Positions 32,539 to 44,301 are shown, counted from the stretch's first letter. The stretch: DNA of 64,000 bases from Knoxdaviesia capensis (GCA_001510575.1 LNGK01000005.1:848466-912465), one strand, 5' to 3'. A program made the numbers and translations. The notes: generated by a model from the letters alone, not told the origin.

Positions 32539-34596
32539 TCACTCAATATGCAGTATGACGGCAGGGGATGTGTGTCTGCCACGTCTGGTCTGGGAAAGAC
32601 GAATGCGAAGATATGGGACGAACTGGCTCAGGAAGCGTCTGGTGGGTGGCTGGGACGATGGTGTAGATGAGATAGATGAAGCAAAAAAGGGCATTGCTGA
32701 TAAGCCTGTAATCTTGGAGTTCGAGACACAGACACAGACGGTCCAACAAAGCCCGATATCTCCACTCCGCTCATATGAGCCTTGTATATAGCCACTTACC
32801 TGTCTTTGCCACCGTCTGTGTATCACGGTGGGGTGGCTCTCGGTTAGAGATTGGACATGCCCACAGACAAGCTTTTGAACATGTTCGGTATCCCATTTCT
32901 CGTTTTGTCTCCAGTTCTTCTCCTTTCAAAAACTGCCATCCCACAACCTGCAGGACGTGGCGTGCTTTTGCCCATTGTGCATGGGATTTTGGAGAACGAG
33001 AGCTCTGGAAGACCCAAGACAATGCAGTTTTCTCCAACAACCAGACTTTGCAGGAGGGCCATGGAGTGAGCACCCCAAAAGCCGTAGGATCGGCCCTGCG
33101 GGATTGGGTTGAGGGAAGCGTTGGCGAGGAGGGTTACATCACAGCGGTTCGGAGGCACAGACACCAGAAACGCAGTCTTCTTGGCCAGGGATCGTCGGGA
33201 CGATTCTCCAGGTGTTCCGATGCGGATCCACTGCTATAGGCTCGGCTAGAGCATTAGCAAGGCTGGAAGGTGTAGATTTTTCATGAATTCTTTTTTCTTG
33301 TTCACATGGTTGATGGTGGCTGTACGCACAAACAAACGCCGCGTGACACGAACAATTGCGTGAGAATCTCCAGAAGAGCTGGGAGACGAGGAATCCGAGA
33401 CGAACGGTCTGGGCTAAGGTTCGGAACGCAACGCAGTAACATGGGGAAAGGGCGCCACAATACCTCAAAATGTCAACAAGTAGTGTCCTGGCGGTTGGCA
33501 ATCGCCCAACTGAAGCAAGCCGAGGGAAAAGAGAAGTTGAAGGGAGAGAAGAAACAACCATGCTCCCCAGATGGCAAACGATGTCTTGGAGGAGACAGAT
33601 TTCAGCTTAGGGATACGTGTTAGGGTTAGGACCCTGGACACTAGGGTTGGAAGCTGCCTAATCAAACCGCTGATAAGCCTTGGCAGCCGGATCGGCCAAT
33701 CACCGGCTCGGTGACATTTATCTCACCTTGGCCTCAACCGTTGTTCTCATGTTTGACGACAACCAACCATCTCGGGTTCGCCTGTTCTCATCTCATATTT
33801 TGCATACGCACGACGTCGTCTCCTCGTTGATACAGAAAAACGCTTGCTCGGTTAGACAGAAAAACTCACTCTCTGGCAATAAGCGGACAGCGTGTGTCTC
33901 TTGTTCACGCCGCCCTGTCTAAGGATTTCTCGGTCGGCATCTTTCATCCCGCCCCCTTCTGTGCATTCTCCGACTGCAGCAGATATATCATATCGCGAGC
34001 CTCGCTTACGCCCATTGCAGACCAACCCAGGGACCTGGGGGAAAGAGACGTCAGAAAGCAAAAACCCAAGAAACGAGTTCGGCTTCACGGGATTTCGGTG
34101 GTCGTGGAAGGCTTCTTCGGTGTCCAATCATCTCGTCTGCCGAGTGTGTGTCTGTGTCTCCCTGGCTGTGCGAATTACTTCAAGTCTCGCGTACTCTCTT
34201 TCTCTTCTCGTTCCTTTTTGTTTTCCCTTTCGACAAGGCTGCTCTTCAGTCCCGTGCCGCATAATCTTTCCCCTCCTCGAACGCCCTTTGGCTTCCTCTT
34301 TTCAGCTATACCCAACCTAAATCTCTGTTCGAAAGTCGCCTTTCTCTTTCGCAATTCCTTCCCAGCCGACTGTTTCTTCCATTCCTGGTGCTTACCAAAT
34401 CTCGTATACGGCCGATCCGGAAAAGAACCCACATCCCCGCCAACATTCCGTAGCCGACTACTGCCGCCGTGAACTTCGGAGCCTCATCATTGGTCGGGTC
34501 CGTCGGAGTTCTGTCGCTGGTGGTCTTTAGCATCAAGACTACCGCGTGTATCATTACATATCTTGTCTTTCTTTGTTCTTTTTCTTCGAATCCGCC

Positions 34597-36015
34597 ATGC
34601 CTTCCGCCGGAGTCAGCGATCCCATCATGGGGACCGTGTTCTACACTCCCGGCGACATGGACCGTTGTGACGTGATGAGCCACCCAGATTTCTTCACCAT
34701 GTCTCTGTCAATGTCAGTACTATCTACTCCCGTGTGGCTTTCCTTTTGCTTTGTGGCGGGTTTCCTAGGTCGGCGTGCCATTCCTAACTAACTGGCGATC
34801 CTCTCTCGCTTCCTAGATGCATCCTTTTCGGCATGCTCATCTCATATCTCCCGCAACACCACCGTATAATATCCCGGCGAACTTCCGAAGGCATCTCGCC
34901 ATACTTTGTGCTGCTCGGCACCACATCGTCAACGTCGGCCTTCGCGAACATTCTTTTGGTGGCGCCGTCAAGGCAAGATATTGCTTGCTGCAAGGTGGTC
35001 GAAACTTGGCAGTGCATGCTTGGCATGCTGGGCATTGCGCAGATTGGCGTGCAGTGGATTTGCTACTCCGTTATGTATGTTGCATAAGCCTTAAGCCGTC
35101 GTTCAGTTCCGACGCACAGTACATGTCTACTAACGCCACTTATTCCTCTCTAGTCTCGTCCTATTCCTCGTGTTCTTCCGGACCGGCCAGGCCGAAGTGG
35201 CCGATGGCGAAGACCCGGTGATCCTCGACGACCAACCGAGCTGGCAAACCGCCGTGCTTGTCGGCATCGGCTGCGTCACCCACGTCCTGGTGGTGTTCAT
35301 CCTCTCGGTTCTGTTCGTCCTCGTGCTGCCCGGCTCACTCGACGCCTGGGCCACCTTCCTGGGTATCACCGCCGCGATCCTGGCCGGCGTGCAGTACATC
35401 CCGCAAATCTGGACCACGTACCACCTGAAGCACATCGGCAGTCTCAGCATCCCGATGATGTGCGTGCAGACGCCCGGCGGTGTCCTCTTCGCCGCGAGTC
35501 TGTACATGCGGCTCGGCTGGGCCGGCTGGTCGTCGTGGGGCGTGTACGTGCTGACCGTGCTGATGCAGGGCCTGCTGCTCAGCATGGCCATCAGCTACGA
35601 GCTGAAGCGGCTGGACCCGCACTACCAGCCGCTGCTGGAAGACGACCTCGCCTCGCCGTCGTCGCTGGCCTCCCCCGGCAGCAACGGCGGCCGGTACGGC
35701 TCGATGGATAGCGCGACGAACGGCCGCCGCCCCAGCGGCACCGTGGCGAGCCGCAAGCCCCCGTCGTCGCGCCGCCCGGCGCCGCTGCGCACACACTCGG
35801 AACGGTGGGATGACAGCCTGCCCGGCCCTTACACCGCGCACCCGGAGAGCTACGCCGACACGCCCGACGAGCTGGAGCGGCTGATGGCGCGCGAGGACCG
35901 CGCGGTGCGCACGCAGACGCGGCCGTTGCTGAAGCCCGGCGGCATCGGGAACCCGAACCGCACGTACGATAGCGAGGATGACGAGGACGAGGAGATTGAT
36001 GACGTTGTGTACTAG
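34597..36015 (+). CDS. PQ-loop repeat membrane protein
   Basis: Three exons, 34597-34712, 34817-35074 and 35154-36015, give 411 residues. Both PQ-loop motifs are present: P51-Q52 in SYLPQHHRII and P208-Q209 in QYIPQIWTTY, each at the end of a membrane helix. About seven helices can be traced: around 38-50, 66-85, 103-125, 126-133, 155-183, 193-207 and further ones to about 270 (SWGVYVLTVLMQGLLLSMAI). PQ-loop proteins include cystinosin and the vacuolar Ypq transporters of basic amino acids, as well as sensors of unclear function. The C-terminal 130 residues form a hydrophilic tail that ends in an acidic stretch (DSEDDEDEEIDDVVY). The first intron uses a GTCAGT donor. Substrate cannot be told. 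Confidence 0.88.
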
Positions 36016-36485
36016 ACGCGTGTCTCACTCCTGCTTGCCTCCCCCACGTCTTGGGAGGGGTTTGTGTGTGCTTGTGTATGCGTGTGTGTGTATGGCGGTT
36101 GCTACAATATGTGTCTCGGGGCAACGCTACTGTATCTGCAGTTGTCTGTCGTTTGTGAGATTTCTCTTGGTTTCTCTACTTCTCTTTTGTCTCTTTAGTG
36201 ATAGCCAACACTCGTTTCGCGCTGCTGTGTCTTTTCTTTCCTGTTTCTTGATTATCCCACACCACCATCGTTCAGTTGTATCTACGTACATGCCAACCGC
36301 TCTGCTACCACCCTCTGCCCCCTCTTGTCGTTGTTTTGCCATTGACTGCCTCCTGTCATCATCATTATCCATTACTGCTACGTGCCCCTCTCTTGTCTCA
36401 CATGGTGTTCGGTATCCAAACAGCAATAACCCCGCCAACACCGCACCCTAACGGCCCTGTGATAGACCCCCTTTGCTTCTCCCAG
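36016..36485. other. Intergenic, pyrimidine-rich
   Basis: Downstream of the PQ-loop gene and upstream of the damaged membrane-protein locus. It includes GT-rich stretches near 36060-36095 and a pyrimidine-rich plus strand. No coding signal was found. Confidence 0.5.
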
Positions 36486-37140
36486 CCTCGAGCCCGGCCC
36501 GGTGTCGTCTCTGGACCAGAGTGAGACATACTACTAGCCGGAGATTGACGAAAGTGAAAGCGAGGAGGATGAAGACGAAGAGGAACTCGAAGAGACTGGC
36601 GATGAGCATACGCCCAAGATGGATCTCCCCGTTCCCCGCTTCAGACCATCATCGTCGTCCTCCGGCCAGATCTCTGCCATCCGCTGGCAAGGACGAAAAC
36701 CCTGCCGATGCCGAGTCGGTCACGATCATCACCCAGGAGCCGACCGATGTACTACCGCCACAGACACCCCCGGGCAAGGTGGACCCCACGGTTCCGCACC
36801 AAACGCCCGGGGCCGGTCCACACAGGCGGAACCGGTACACCAGGTTCGTCTGCACGGTGGTTTCTGCAGCCTCGGCGGTGTTCTGGTGCATGGACGCGGG
36901 GCTCGCGGCGGGCCTGGACTTCTGGGTGGCATTCACGTCCATGGACACCGTCGACAAGTTCATGGTCACGATGACGCTGTTTGTGCTGGCGATCCTCGCA
37001 CTGGAGTGGCGGCTCACCCTGCGCAAGGAGCTGCGCTCTGTCGTGTTGATCGGGCTGGTGGCGGTTATGCTGGGCATCGCGTCGGTGAGCTGTGCTGTTT
37101 GGGGATCTGTATGGTCGGGGAGTGTTTGCTTCAGGTGCGG
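36486..37140 (+). pseudogene. Damaged or unresolved small membrane-protein gene
   Basis: Two overlapping coding signals lie in different frames. The first reads SSLDQSETYY, a TAG stop at about 36534, then an acidic stretch PEIDESESEEDEDEEELEET and MDLPVPRFRPSSSSSG. Around 36655-36690 the sense shifts by one frame to KDENPADAESVTIITQEPTD, followed by three hydrophobic helices (FVCTVVSAASAVFWCMDAGL, FMVTMTLFVLAILALEW, SVVLIGLVAVMLGIASV) to about 37110. No pair of splice sites I can find joins the two frames, and the stop breaks the first. A 276-residue ORF covers the second frame but reads the acidic region as a basic shadow. I read this as a membrane protein gene with a nonsense codon and a frameshift. 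Sequencing errors or a missed intron are possible. Confidence 0.4.
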
Positions 37141-37645
37141 TAGTTTATGCCATAGATCTCTTGCCGGTGCCTTTCTTCGGTCTATATACTCACTTTCTGT
37201 GTGCATCTGGGCTGGTGAAGTGTGTGAATGTGAAGGCCGTAAAGGAAGAGTCAAGGCACTGAAGCAAACGAGCTGGAGTCCGGAGGCATGCAAGCGGGAA
37301 TAACGTGGCGCCGAGTAACCCTAACCGAACCCGAATTCCTCCCACCAACGACAACCATGCCGCGTCTCCACATTTCTGCGTGCCCGGCTACTATGGACTT
37401 TCCGTCTTTTCCTGTCCGGTTGCGGGTTGCAGTAAAAGGACAATTCTGGATCATCCGATTCGTCACTTCATGTACAGTACTTTGAGCAGAGTCCCTTGCT
37501 AAAGCAGTGGAATACTGGCACCTTGTAATCTGCTGTGGTTGCTGCTACTTATAGTCCTTTTCCCGCCATTTATTTCCCTCCTCTCCTCAAGGACAACCGC
37601 GGAATACATCGATTCTTTACAACCGACAATCAGTTCCAAAGAACA
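37141..37645. other. Intergenic, upstream of the VBA-like transporter
   Basis: About 500 nt with a TTAGGG-type motif (gtaaccctaaccg, 37315-37326). No convincing gene was found; a possible tail of the damaged locus at 37130-37260 could not be joined in frame. Confidence 0.4.
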
Positions 37646-39678
37646 ATGGCACCGACACGTCGTGTTTCCGATGAGGAAACACCGCTCCTGCCCGAGACGG
37701 CCAATGCATCCCCTGCCCCGGCGAATACGGGGCCGGCCTTGGCGTCAACAGCCACCGGCGCCGAGTCACGTGCCCCGCAGGCCCGGGCGAATAGCAACGA
37801 CGACGAAGCCGAAGCCGAAGAAGAAGAAGAAGCAGCACTTGGTAGCGACGACGCCGATGAGTCGGACATGCTGGACCGGCTGCTCGAGCGCACGCGCTCC
37901 TACACCACGGCGCCGGTGCTCGAGCCAGAAGCGCCGGGCCTGCTGGACGACAACCAGTCGGGCACGACAGCGGCCGCCGACGAGGCGTCGGGGTCGCCGT
38001 ACCTGTCGGGCATGAGCATCGCGCGCTTCCGGCTGCTGTTCCCGGTGATCATGGCGATGTACTTCGTGGCGTGCTTCGACTCGACCATCATGGCCAGCAG
38101 CCACCCGGTGATCACGTCGTACTTCCACGCCTCCAACAGCGCGTCGTGGCTGTCGACCGCCTTCCTGCTGACGTCGACGTCGTTCCAGCCGCTGCTCGGC
38201 CGGCTGTCGGACGGCGTCGGCCGCAAGATCCCGTACCTGGCTGCCATCGCCATCTTCGCGGCCGGCACCGCGTGGTGTGCGGCCGCCCCGACCATGGGCC
38301 ACCTGATTGCCGCGCGCGCCGTGTGTGGGCTCGGCGCCGGCGGCGTGCTGACCCTGGGAAGCATCATCGTGAGCGACCTGGTGCCGATTGAGTGAGTCCC
38401 CCTCTGACTGTGTGCTGTGCGTTTGTCCCTCTCGGTCACTAATGTGCGTCGCTCGCTGGGGTAGAATGCGCGGCTCCTTCCAGTCGTACATCAACATGAT
38501 CTACGGCTCCGGCAGCGCGCTGGGTGCCGCGCTGGGCGGGCTCATGGCCGACCGGCTCGGCTGGCGGTGGGAGTTCGGCATCCAGGTGTTCCCTCTGGTG
38601 ATCGGCTTCGCCGTTGCGCTGTTTGTCGTGCCGGCCAATCTCGGCCGCCAGTACGAGAACGAGAACATGTGGGACTCGCTGAAGGCTTTTGATTTTGCCG
38701 GGTCGCTGACGCTGTCGACCGGGTTGACGTTCTTCGTGCTCGGCATGGTATGTTGAAGCTCCTCTCCCCCCCTTCCTGTTGACGAGATAGCCGGTCTAAC
38801 GCAGACCCAACCAGAACCTCGGAGGCAACGTCCTCCCGTGGGCCCACCCGCTCGTGGTCTCGGCCCTCGGCCTGTCGGCCACCGCCGCCCCGCTGTTCAT
38901 GTTCTTCGAAGCTCGCGCCGGCCGGCCGGTCATGCCGATCCACCTGGTCCGCGCGCCCCCCTTCTGCAACCTGATCTTCTCTAACTTCCTGGCCGCTGTG
39001 CTGGTCAACTCCATCTACTTCAACCTGCCGATCTTCTTCCAGGCCGTGCTGCTGACCACCGCCACCGAGTCCGGCCTCAGCCTGGTGATCCCGACCATCG
39101 CCGCCAGCGCCGTCGGCACCAGCACCGGCTTCGCCATCGAGAAGACCCGCCGCCTCAAGTGGCCGCTGATCTGGGGCGCCGCCAGCTTCGTGCTGGGTCT
39201 CGCGCTGCTGACGGGCATGTCGCGCGACTGGCCGCGCTGGGGGTACCTCGCGGCGCTGGTGCCCGGCGCCGTCGGCCAGGGCTTCCAGTTCCCGGGCACG
39301 TTCATGGCCATTCTGGCCGCCAGCCCGCAGGCCGAGCAGGCTGTCGTCACATCGACGCTGATCCTGTGGCGCTCGCTCGGCCAGGTCATCGGCGTGGCCG
39401 CCAGCAGCCTGGTCGTGCAGAACGCGCTGACGCACTACCTGTCGGTCTATGTCGCCGGCCCGGAGCGCGACACCGTGATCTCCGAGGTGCGCAAGAGCGT
39501 CGAGGCTGTTGCCAAACTGCCCGAGCCGTACCGGTCGCAGGCCGTGCTCAGCTACGCCATGGCTCTGCGTGTCACCTTTGCCTGCTGTTTCGTTGTTGCT
39601 CTGGCCGTCTTGGCCCTGTTGGTGCCGGTCAAGCTGCCCCGGCTCCCGGAGAAGAAGAAGCGCCGTAGCGCTGTGTGA
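37646..39678 (+). CDS. MFS transporter, DHA2 type, vacuolar basic amino acid transporter (VBA)-like
   Basis: Three exons, 37646-38391, 38465-38747 and 38815-39678, give 630 residues. The long N-terminal tail has a dileucine-like ETPLLPE near residue 10 (often vacuolar sorting) and an acidic DDEAEAEEEEE run. The transport domain starts near 130 (FRLLFPVIMAMYFVACFDST). MFS marks are the motif-A-like GRLSDGVGRK in the loop after helix 2 and GLGAGGVLTLGSIIVSDLVP at helix 5, which is the usual form of motif C in drug:H+ antiporters and VBA proteins. Helix count and length fit the 14-helix DHA2 class. VBA members move Lys, Arg or His into the vacuole; substrate here is inferred only. GC content at third positions is high. 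Confidence 0.87.
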
Positions 39679-40027
39679 TGGAGTCCGGCATCGACGACAC
39701 TCTCCACCACGGCATCCTTTTCCGCGTTTCCCGTGGGTGTGGATATCCTGATAGCAGTTTAGACCATAGAACTAAAAACAACATATAACCGAAACGAAGA
39801 CTACTAAGACACATTTTATTGATCCGTCCCATCCTGCGCCATGAACTATGAATATCTACCGCAATAATAGAGAGCAGAAAGCATCCCGGGACACGTCCCA
39901 GATTAAGACACCGAAAGCAAAGGAAGCCAGTGTAGTAAAAGAAAAAAAACCAAGAGCAAACAAGACAATGTGTGAGAAAGCAAAAGTGAATACAAGTACA
40001 TTCAGCGCCGCGTATGTGTTGTTCAGC
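39679..40027. other. Convergent intergenic region (MFS / CEF1)
   Basis: A 349-nt stretch between two convergent stop codons with AT-rich 3'-end-like sequence (aataatagag, gaaaaaaaacc). No gene was found. Confidence 0.6.
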
Positions 40028-42578
40028 TCACCGCACCTCGACGCCATTCGCCCCCGCGTGCCCCGCCACAACCCCGTTCTTCGCAGCCGCCGCGCCACGG
40101 AGCCGCTCGAGCTCCTCCCGCAAGTCGCGGTACGTGGCCTGCGCCTCGCGCTCGCGCCGGCTGACCTCGGCGACCTCGTCGCGCAGCGCCTGCAGCCGGC
40201 GCGGCGCGGCGCCGTCCTCCGCGTGCGCGAGCATCTTGAATCCGGCGAGCGCCGCGCACGCGTCGTCGAGCTGCGTGGCCGCCGTGGCCACCTTGTCGCG
40301 CAGCATCTTCTGGCGCTTCTGGTAGCCGCCCAGGTGCAGGTTGAGTTTCTTCTCCAGCTTGGAGGCCGGGCTGGCGATGGCTGTGAGCGAGGATGAGACG
40401 GTCTGTCGTGGAGGAGTTTAGTTAGTTAGATAGCTTCCAGGTAGTTGGGCGTGTGCGGTGGAGTCAAACATAAAAAGACCCCTGGGAACCACTTACGTCG
40501 TACGCGGCTTTGATCGCCGCCGCCACCTCCTCCTCATCGTCGTCCTCGTAGCACCCCAGACCCAGCAGGATCGGATCGCGGTTGCGCGCCTCGAACGCCG
40601 ACTGAATCTCCTCGGCCGACGGCAAATCCGGCGTCTCCACAATGATCTGCAGCCGGGCATCGTCCAGCGCCGCATCAGAAATCGTCTCCAGGGCGGGGAC
40701 CCCACGAGCCGTCTTCTTGGCCGCACCGCCGTCAACCGGCGGCGGGAACCGGGCCAGGTCGGACGCGATGAGTAGCGCGGCTTCCTGCGCCACGAGGGCC
40801 GCCGCCGCCGCGCGACCATCGTCCGGCTTGGCCTCCGCGAGCTGCTGCTTCAGGCCCGCCACCACGGCCGCATAGTCAAAGTTGACCGGCCGCGGCAGCC
40901 CGCGCTGCATGACCTGCGTGCGGCGTTTACGGTCCAGCAGCTCCTCAGCCTCGCGGCGCTCGCGCTCGCGCCGATCGCGCTCCGCCGAGTCCTCGACCGT
41001 GTCTGCCGCCGCTGCGCCTCCAAGCCCGTCCCCGCTCAGCTCGTCCGGCACGTCAAACTCCCACTCCATCTCCCGCGGCTTCGGCAGCCCGGCGATGCCA
41101 TCGCGCAGCTTATGGCGCATGGCCAGCTGGTTCAGCCGCACATCGCGGGGCGTGGCGCCGGCCAGCGACGACGTGTCCGAGTTCAGCGCGAAGGTGTCGC
41201 GCGGCGTCTGCATGGGCGTTTGGCCGACGGCCGGGGTGGCGCCACCGCCGCCGTTCATGCTGCCGTTGCGCATCGGGGTGGCAAGCGGGTTGGGCGTCGC
41301 AATGACTTGCTTGCGCGGCGCCACACCGTCAAAGCCCGTCGACCCTTCGCCCTCGCGCAGCGGCGTGTTCTCGCCGCCGAGCAGCGACGACTGGGTCTGC
41401 GTCAGAGCCCGGATATTCCGGATCTCGTTGACAATGTGATCGTCCTGCTGGGCGACCCGCGGCGTGCGCATCGGCGTGGCGCGTTGCACCATCGAGTAGT
41501 CTCCGACCAGTCCACGTGTGGCCTCGTGCTCCGACTCCATGGCCAGCGCTTTGGCCCGCTCGCCCGACGCCGTGGCCTTGACCAGCTCGTCCAGCTCGGA
41601 CTCGTTCAGCTGCGGAGCCGGCAGGTTCAGCGCGCGCCGCTTACTGCTCTGCTCCGCCTCGCGGATGCGCTGCATCTGGCCAGCCTTGATGGCCGCCTGC
41701 AGCGACGCGTCTTTCTCCTTATCCTTGCCGTCCTTGCCGCCCTTGCGGCGCTTGCGCGCCTCGTCGTCGTCGTCTTCCTCGCCCTTGCGCTTCGCGCTCG
41801 CCAGCTGGTGCTTGCGCGGGTCGAACATGGCGCGCTCGCGCTCGTTGCGCGCGTGCTCGTCGGCAGTGTCGAAGAACCCCGGCGCGGCCTTCCTCTCGAA
41901 CGGGATGTCCGCGTTGTAGTCCATCTGGCCCTTCTTGCGCGTCACCACCTTGATGTTCATGCCGGCGGTCTTCAGCTCGCGGCGCTTCTGCAGGGCCGCC
42001 AGCCGCCGCGACTCTTCCTGCTGGCGCTCGCGCGCCTTGCGCTTCGCCTTCTTTCCCTGTGTATTGGCCAGACGCGCACGGGCCTCGCTAAGCATTTCTT
42101 TCTCGTCTTCGTCGAGGTCGATGGTGTCGGGCCGCGCCGGCTTCGTCTCCGGGTCCGGGTCGGTCTCGCCGGGGCGTAGGCGTCGCACGTCGCTGCCCGG
42201 CTCGGGGGCCTCTCCGTCGCCGTCGGGTCCGGCCAGGCCCAGGCCCAGGCCGGTATGCGCGTCGGTCTCGTCTAGCAGCCGCTGGTACCGCTCCAGGCAC
42301 TGGTTTGCCGTCCGGCCCACGCTTTCGGCGATCGTCCGCCATTGCGTGGGCATCAGCTTGGCCAGATGCAGCAGGCGCTCATCCTCTTCGCGGGTCCATT
42401 CGGTCTTGCGGATGCTCGGGTCCAGCCACTCGCTCCAGCGGGCTTTGCATTGCTTCGGGGTTTTGCGAGCCAGCAGCGACGACACACGCGCCCACTGGTT
42501 CAGGCCGTACTTGGAGATGGCGGCCTTGAGGATTTCATCCTCGATGTTGGTCCACACTCCGCCCTTGACGACGGGCAT
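40028..42578 (-). CDS. CEF1: Pre-mRNA splicing factor CEF1/CDC5
   Basis: Two exons, 42578-40497 and 40402-40028, give 818 residues (human CDC5L 802). It is a core part of the Prp19/NineTeen complex, needed for spliceosome activation. Two Myb-type repeats fill residues 5-105: GGVWTNIEDEILKAAISKYG with WARVSSLLARKTPKQCKARW, then TEWTREEDERLLHLAKLMPT with WRTIAESVGRTANQCLERYQ. A charged, helical, Lys/Arg-rich middle follows (ARERQQEESRRLAALQKRRE), then the conserved NIRALTQTQSSLLGGENTPL and the C-terminal TPR- and Prp19-binding part with PRPVNFDYAAV. The last exon encodes a coiled coil (EKKLNLHLGGYQKRQKMLRD ... EVSRREREAQATYRDLREEL). Intron gtaagt...acag, phase 0. Two CACGTG motifs lie about 485-500 nt upstream. 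Confidence 0.95.
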
Positions 42579-44063
42579 GACTGTCTCGGGGGGTGTGGGA
42601 TATCGGGGAAATGGGGTTCACGGGGGTGTTTGTCGCGGGAGTATTGGTTCAAGTTAGAATGGCCGAGATATGAGGCGAATGCAATTGACACCAGACGCCA
42701 AAGGTTGAACCGCGTGTGAGTGAGAGTCAGGAGATCGTGTCGACATTAGGAACCGGGAGACATCAACGTGGCACCGAAGAGAAAGCAATCGACGGTCCGA
42801 CAGAGAGGAAGCAATAGAAGGAAGATGAAGATGCCGGAACAATCGATAAATGAAGCGGGAAAGTTCCAATGTGGCAATGTGATGGGAAGTAATAATTTCT
42901 CTGTCTAAACAGACGTGTTTTGCATGTAACTTTTTTTTCTGCCTTGCAAAATAGACGCAGGCACAAACGCCGAGACGAGGCAAGCGACGAGTTACTCAGC
43001 GAAAAAGCCGTGTTGATTGGCCACTAAATCTCTGCGGTTTTATTGGCTATGCTGGCGCCAGCCACGTGCCTAGTCACGTGAAGCGGACTCCGGACTTCGG
43101 AATTGGGCCAAGCCCTGTTCGAGTTTGACTCCACCACAAACGCCTGATTCCCGGATTTTCAAAAGGTTCTTTCTGTTCAGAGTTGCGTCGTCATCACCGT
43201 GTTAGCAGTGGAAAATGCAACGCTGGTTGGTACTCGCGTTTGAAGCTCTCCTTTGCACGCCAATGTCCATTCTCCGCCATTAGCCAGTCTTCTGCGTGCC
43301 CAGCTTGGACAGCCAACCACATTCGGATGGTAAGCATGTGGGTGTGTGTGGGTGTATGTGTGTCCATTCCACAGACACAGTCAGATTGATAAGCCGTGTC
43401 TGTGTGAGGTACGTGGCCCAGACACGTATTTACGTTGCTGATGCTGTGGTGTGTTTGACAGCAAACGCTGAGTTGGGCTATCAAGGTGTCTGGATCCCCA
43501 CTGGAGGCAATTTGGGGGGATCCATCCTGAGAGCTACATTGCTGTGCACCAGTGGACACAAGATGTGGGCGGATAAAGGTGAGAGGAAAAGGTCTGGTTG
43601 TGGGCTTCACTTTTCGCGATTGCAGGTCGTGTAAGACATTATCCATGGAGTACCGTACATGTACCGCATATATATCAACGCCGCATATAGCACCGGCTCT
43701 TGCTGATGATAAGCAGCCACCACCGCCGCTCTCGTTATCGCATGAAGGAACCGTAGAATGCCGTCACCCGCGTAGTTGGCGATCGATAGTTGCGCCAAGT
43801 TCGCTGGCCGTCACTGACGACAAAACAGGCAATTCTGACATAGGATGACGGATCACTCTAACTGCCAAAGAGCTGCAGCGAGCTATGAATTGCAGCTTCC
43901 GGGTCTGCTCCAGATACGAATCAAGCATCTGGGCCGGCGCTGGGGTAGTATGGAGGTGCGGAGCCGAATCGGAGACTGGTTGGTACAGTGTGATTGGTCG
44001 TTAAAAAGGACCAGTATGGGGGGGTACTGCAAACGGTTTTAGATAGCGGCAAGCCACACGTAG
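42579..44063. other. Upstream region of CEF1 up to the retrotransposon
   Basis: About 1.5 kb without a gene. Paired CACGTG motifs lie at 43063-43068 and 43075-43080 and a CCAAT-type motif (attgg) near 43042. GT-rich sequence occurs near 43340-43360. The base composition is normal, in sharp contrast to the AT-rich element that follows. Confidence 0.5.
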
Positions 44064-44068
44064 CACTT
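44064..44068. repeat. Left target-site duplication (cactt)
   Basis: Identical to the five bases directly after the right LTR (48907-48911). Five bases is the usual length for copia elements. Confidence 0.85.
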
Positions 44069-44279
44069 TGAGAGAAGGAAGGCAATCGATGCAAGGCAGA
44101 AGCCCTAACCCTATGATGACTCATTAATGGAATTAATCAGTCATTTACCCCTAATAATAATCTATATATATTAACATTTCCTATTCCGGAATAAGGGAGA
44201 AGAAAACTTAGTCTTAATATAACTAAGAAATTAATTAAAGTCTGTTTTTATTAATTGTTCTACTACTACGTAATTTAAA
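44069..44279 (+). repeat. Left LTR of the copia element
   Basis: 211 bp, beginning TGAGAGAAGG and ending TTTAAA. Hand alignment to the right LTR shows 17 differences, all transitions. Its outer third is almost unmutated (gcaatcgatgcaag kept) while its inner two thirds carry most of the C-to-T and G-to-A changes. A perfect ATGACTCAT (Gcn4/CPC1-type site) lies at 44116-44124. Confidence 0.95.
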
Positions 44280-44301
44280 GGTTATGAGCCCTCCGCGCTC
44301 G
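44280..44301 (+). other. Primer-binding site matching an internal part of initiator tRNA-Met
   Basis: Directly after the left LTR comes ggttatgagccctccgcg. This is complementary to the anticodon stem-loop and D-side of fungal initiator tRNA-Met (anticodon CAT within ctcataac), not to the tRNA 3' end. The same placement is known for Drosophila copia and yeast Ty5, which are primed by a cut half-tRNA. Confidence 0.75.

Larger units (their letters stand above)
28957..34596. other. Very long divergent intergenic region (TmpA-like / PQ-loop genes)
   Basis: About 5.6 kb separate two divergent start codons. No ORF here resembles a known protein; most are low in complexity or lie opposite repeats. 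Visible structure: GT run 28990-29004, GA run 29547-29570, CA run 32499-32535, and TTAGGG-type motifs at 33621-33631 and 33642-33650. The last 500 nt before 34597 are pyrimidine-rich on the plus strand. The size suggests long leaders, unannotated non-coding RNA or complex regulation. Confidence 0.55.

Noticed and set aside
33601..33650. Telomere or interstitial telomeric array
   Set aside because: Only isolated one- or two-unit TTAGGG motifs with degenerate neighbours are present, not an array.
36473..37303. 276-residue ORF taken as one intact gene
   Set aside because: Its first 70 residues are a basic shadow of an acidic coding stretch in the neighbouring frame, so only the C-terminal half is likely real coding sequence.
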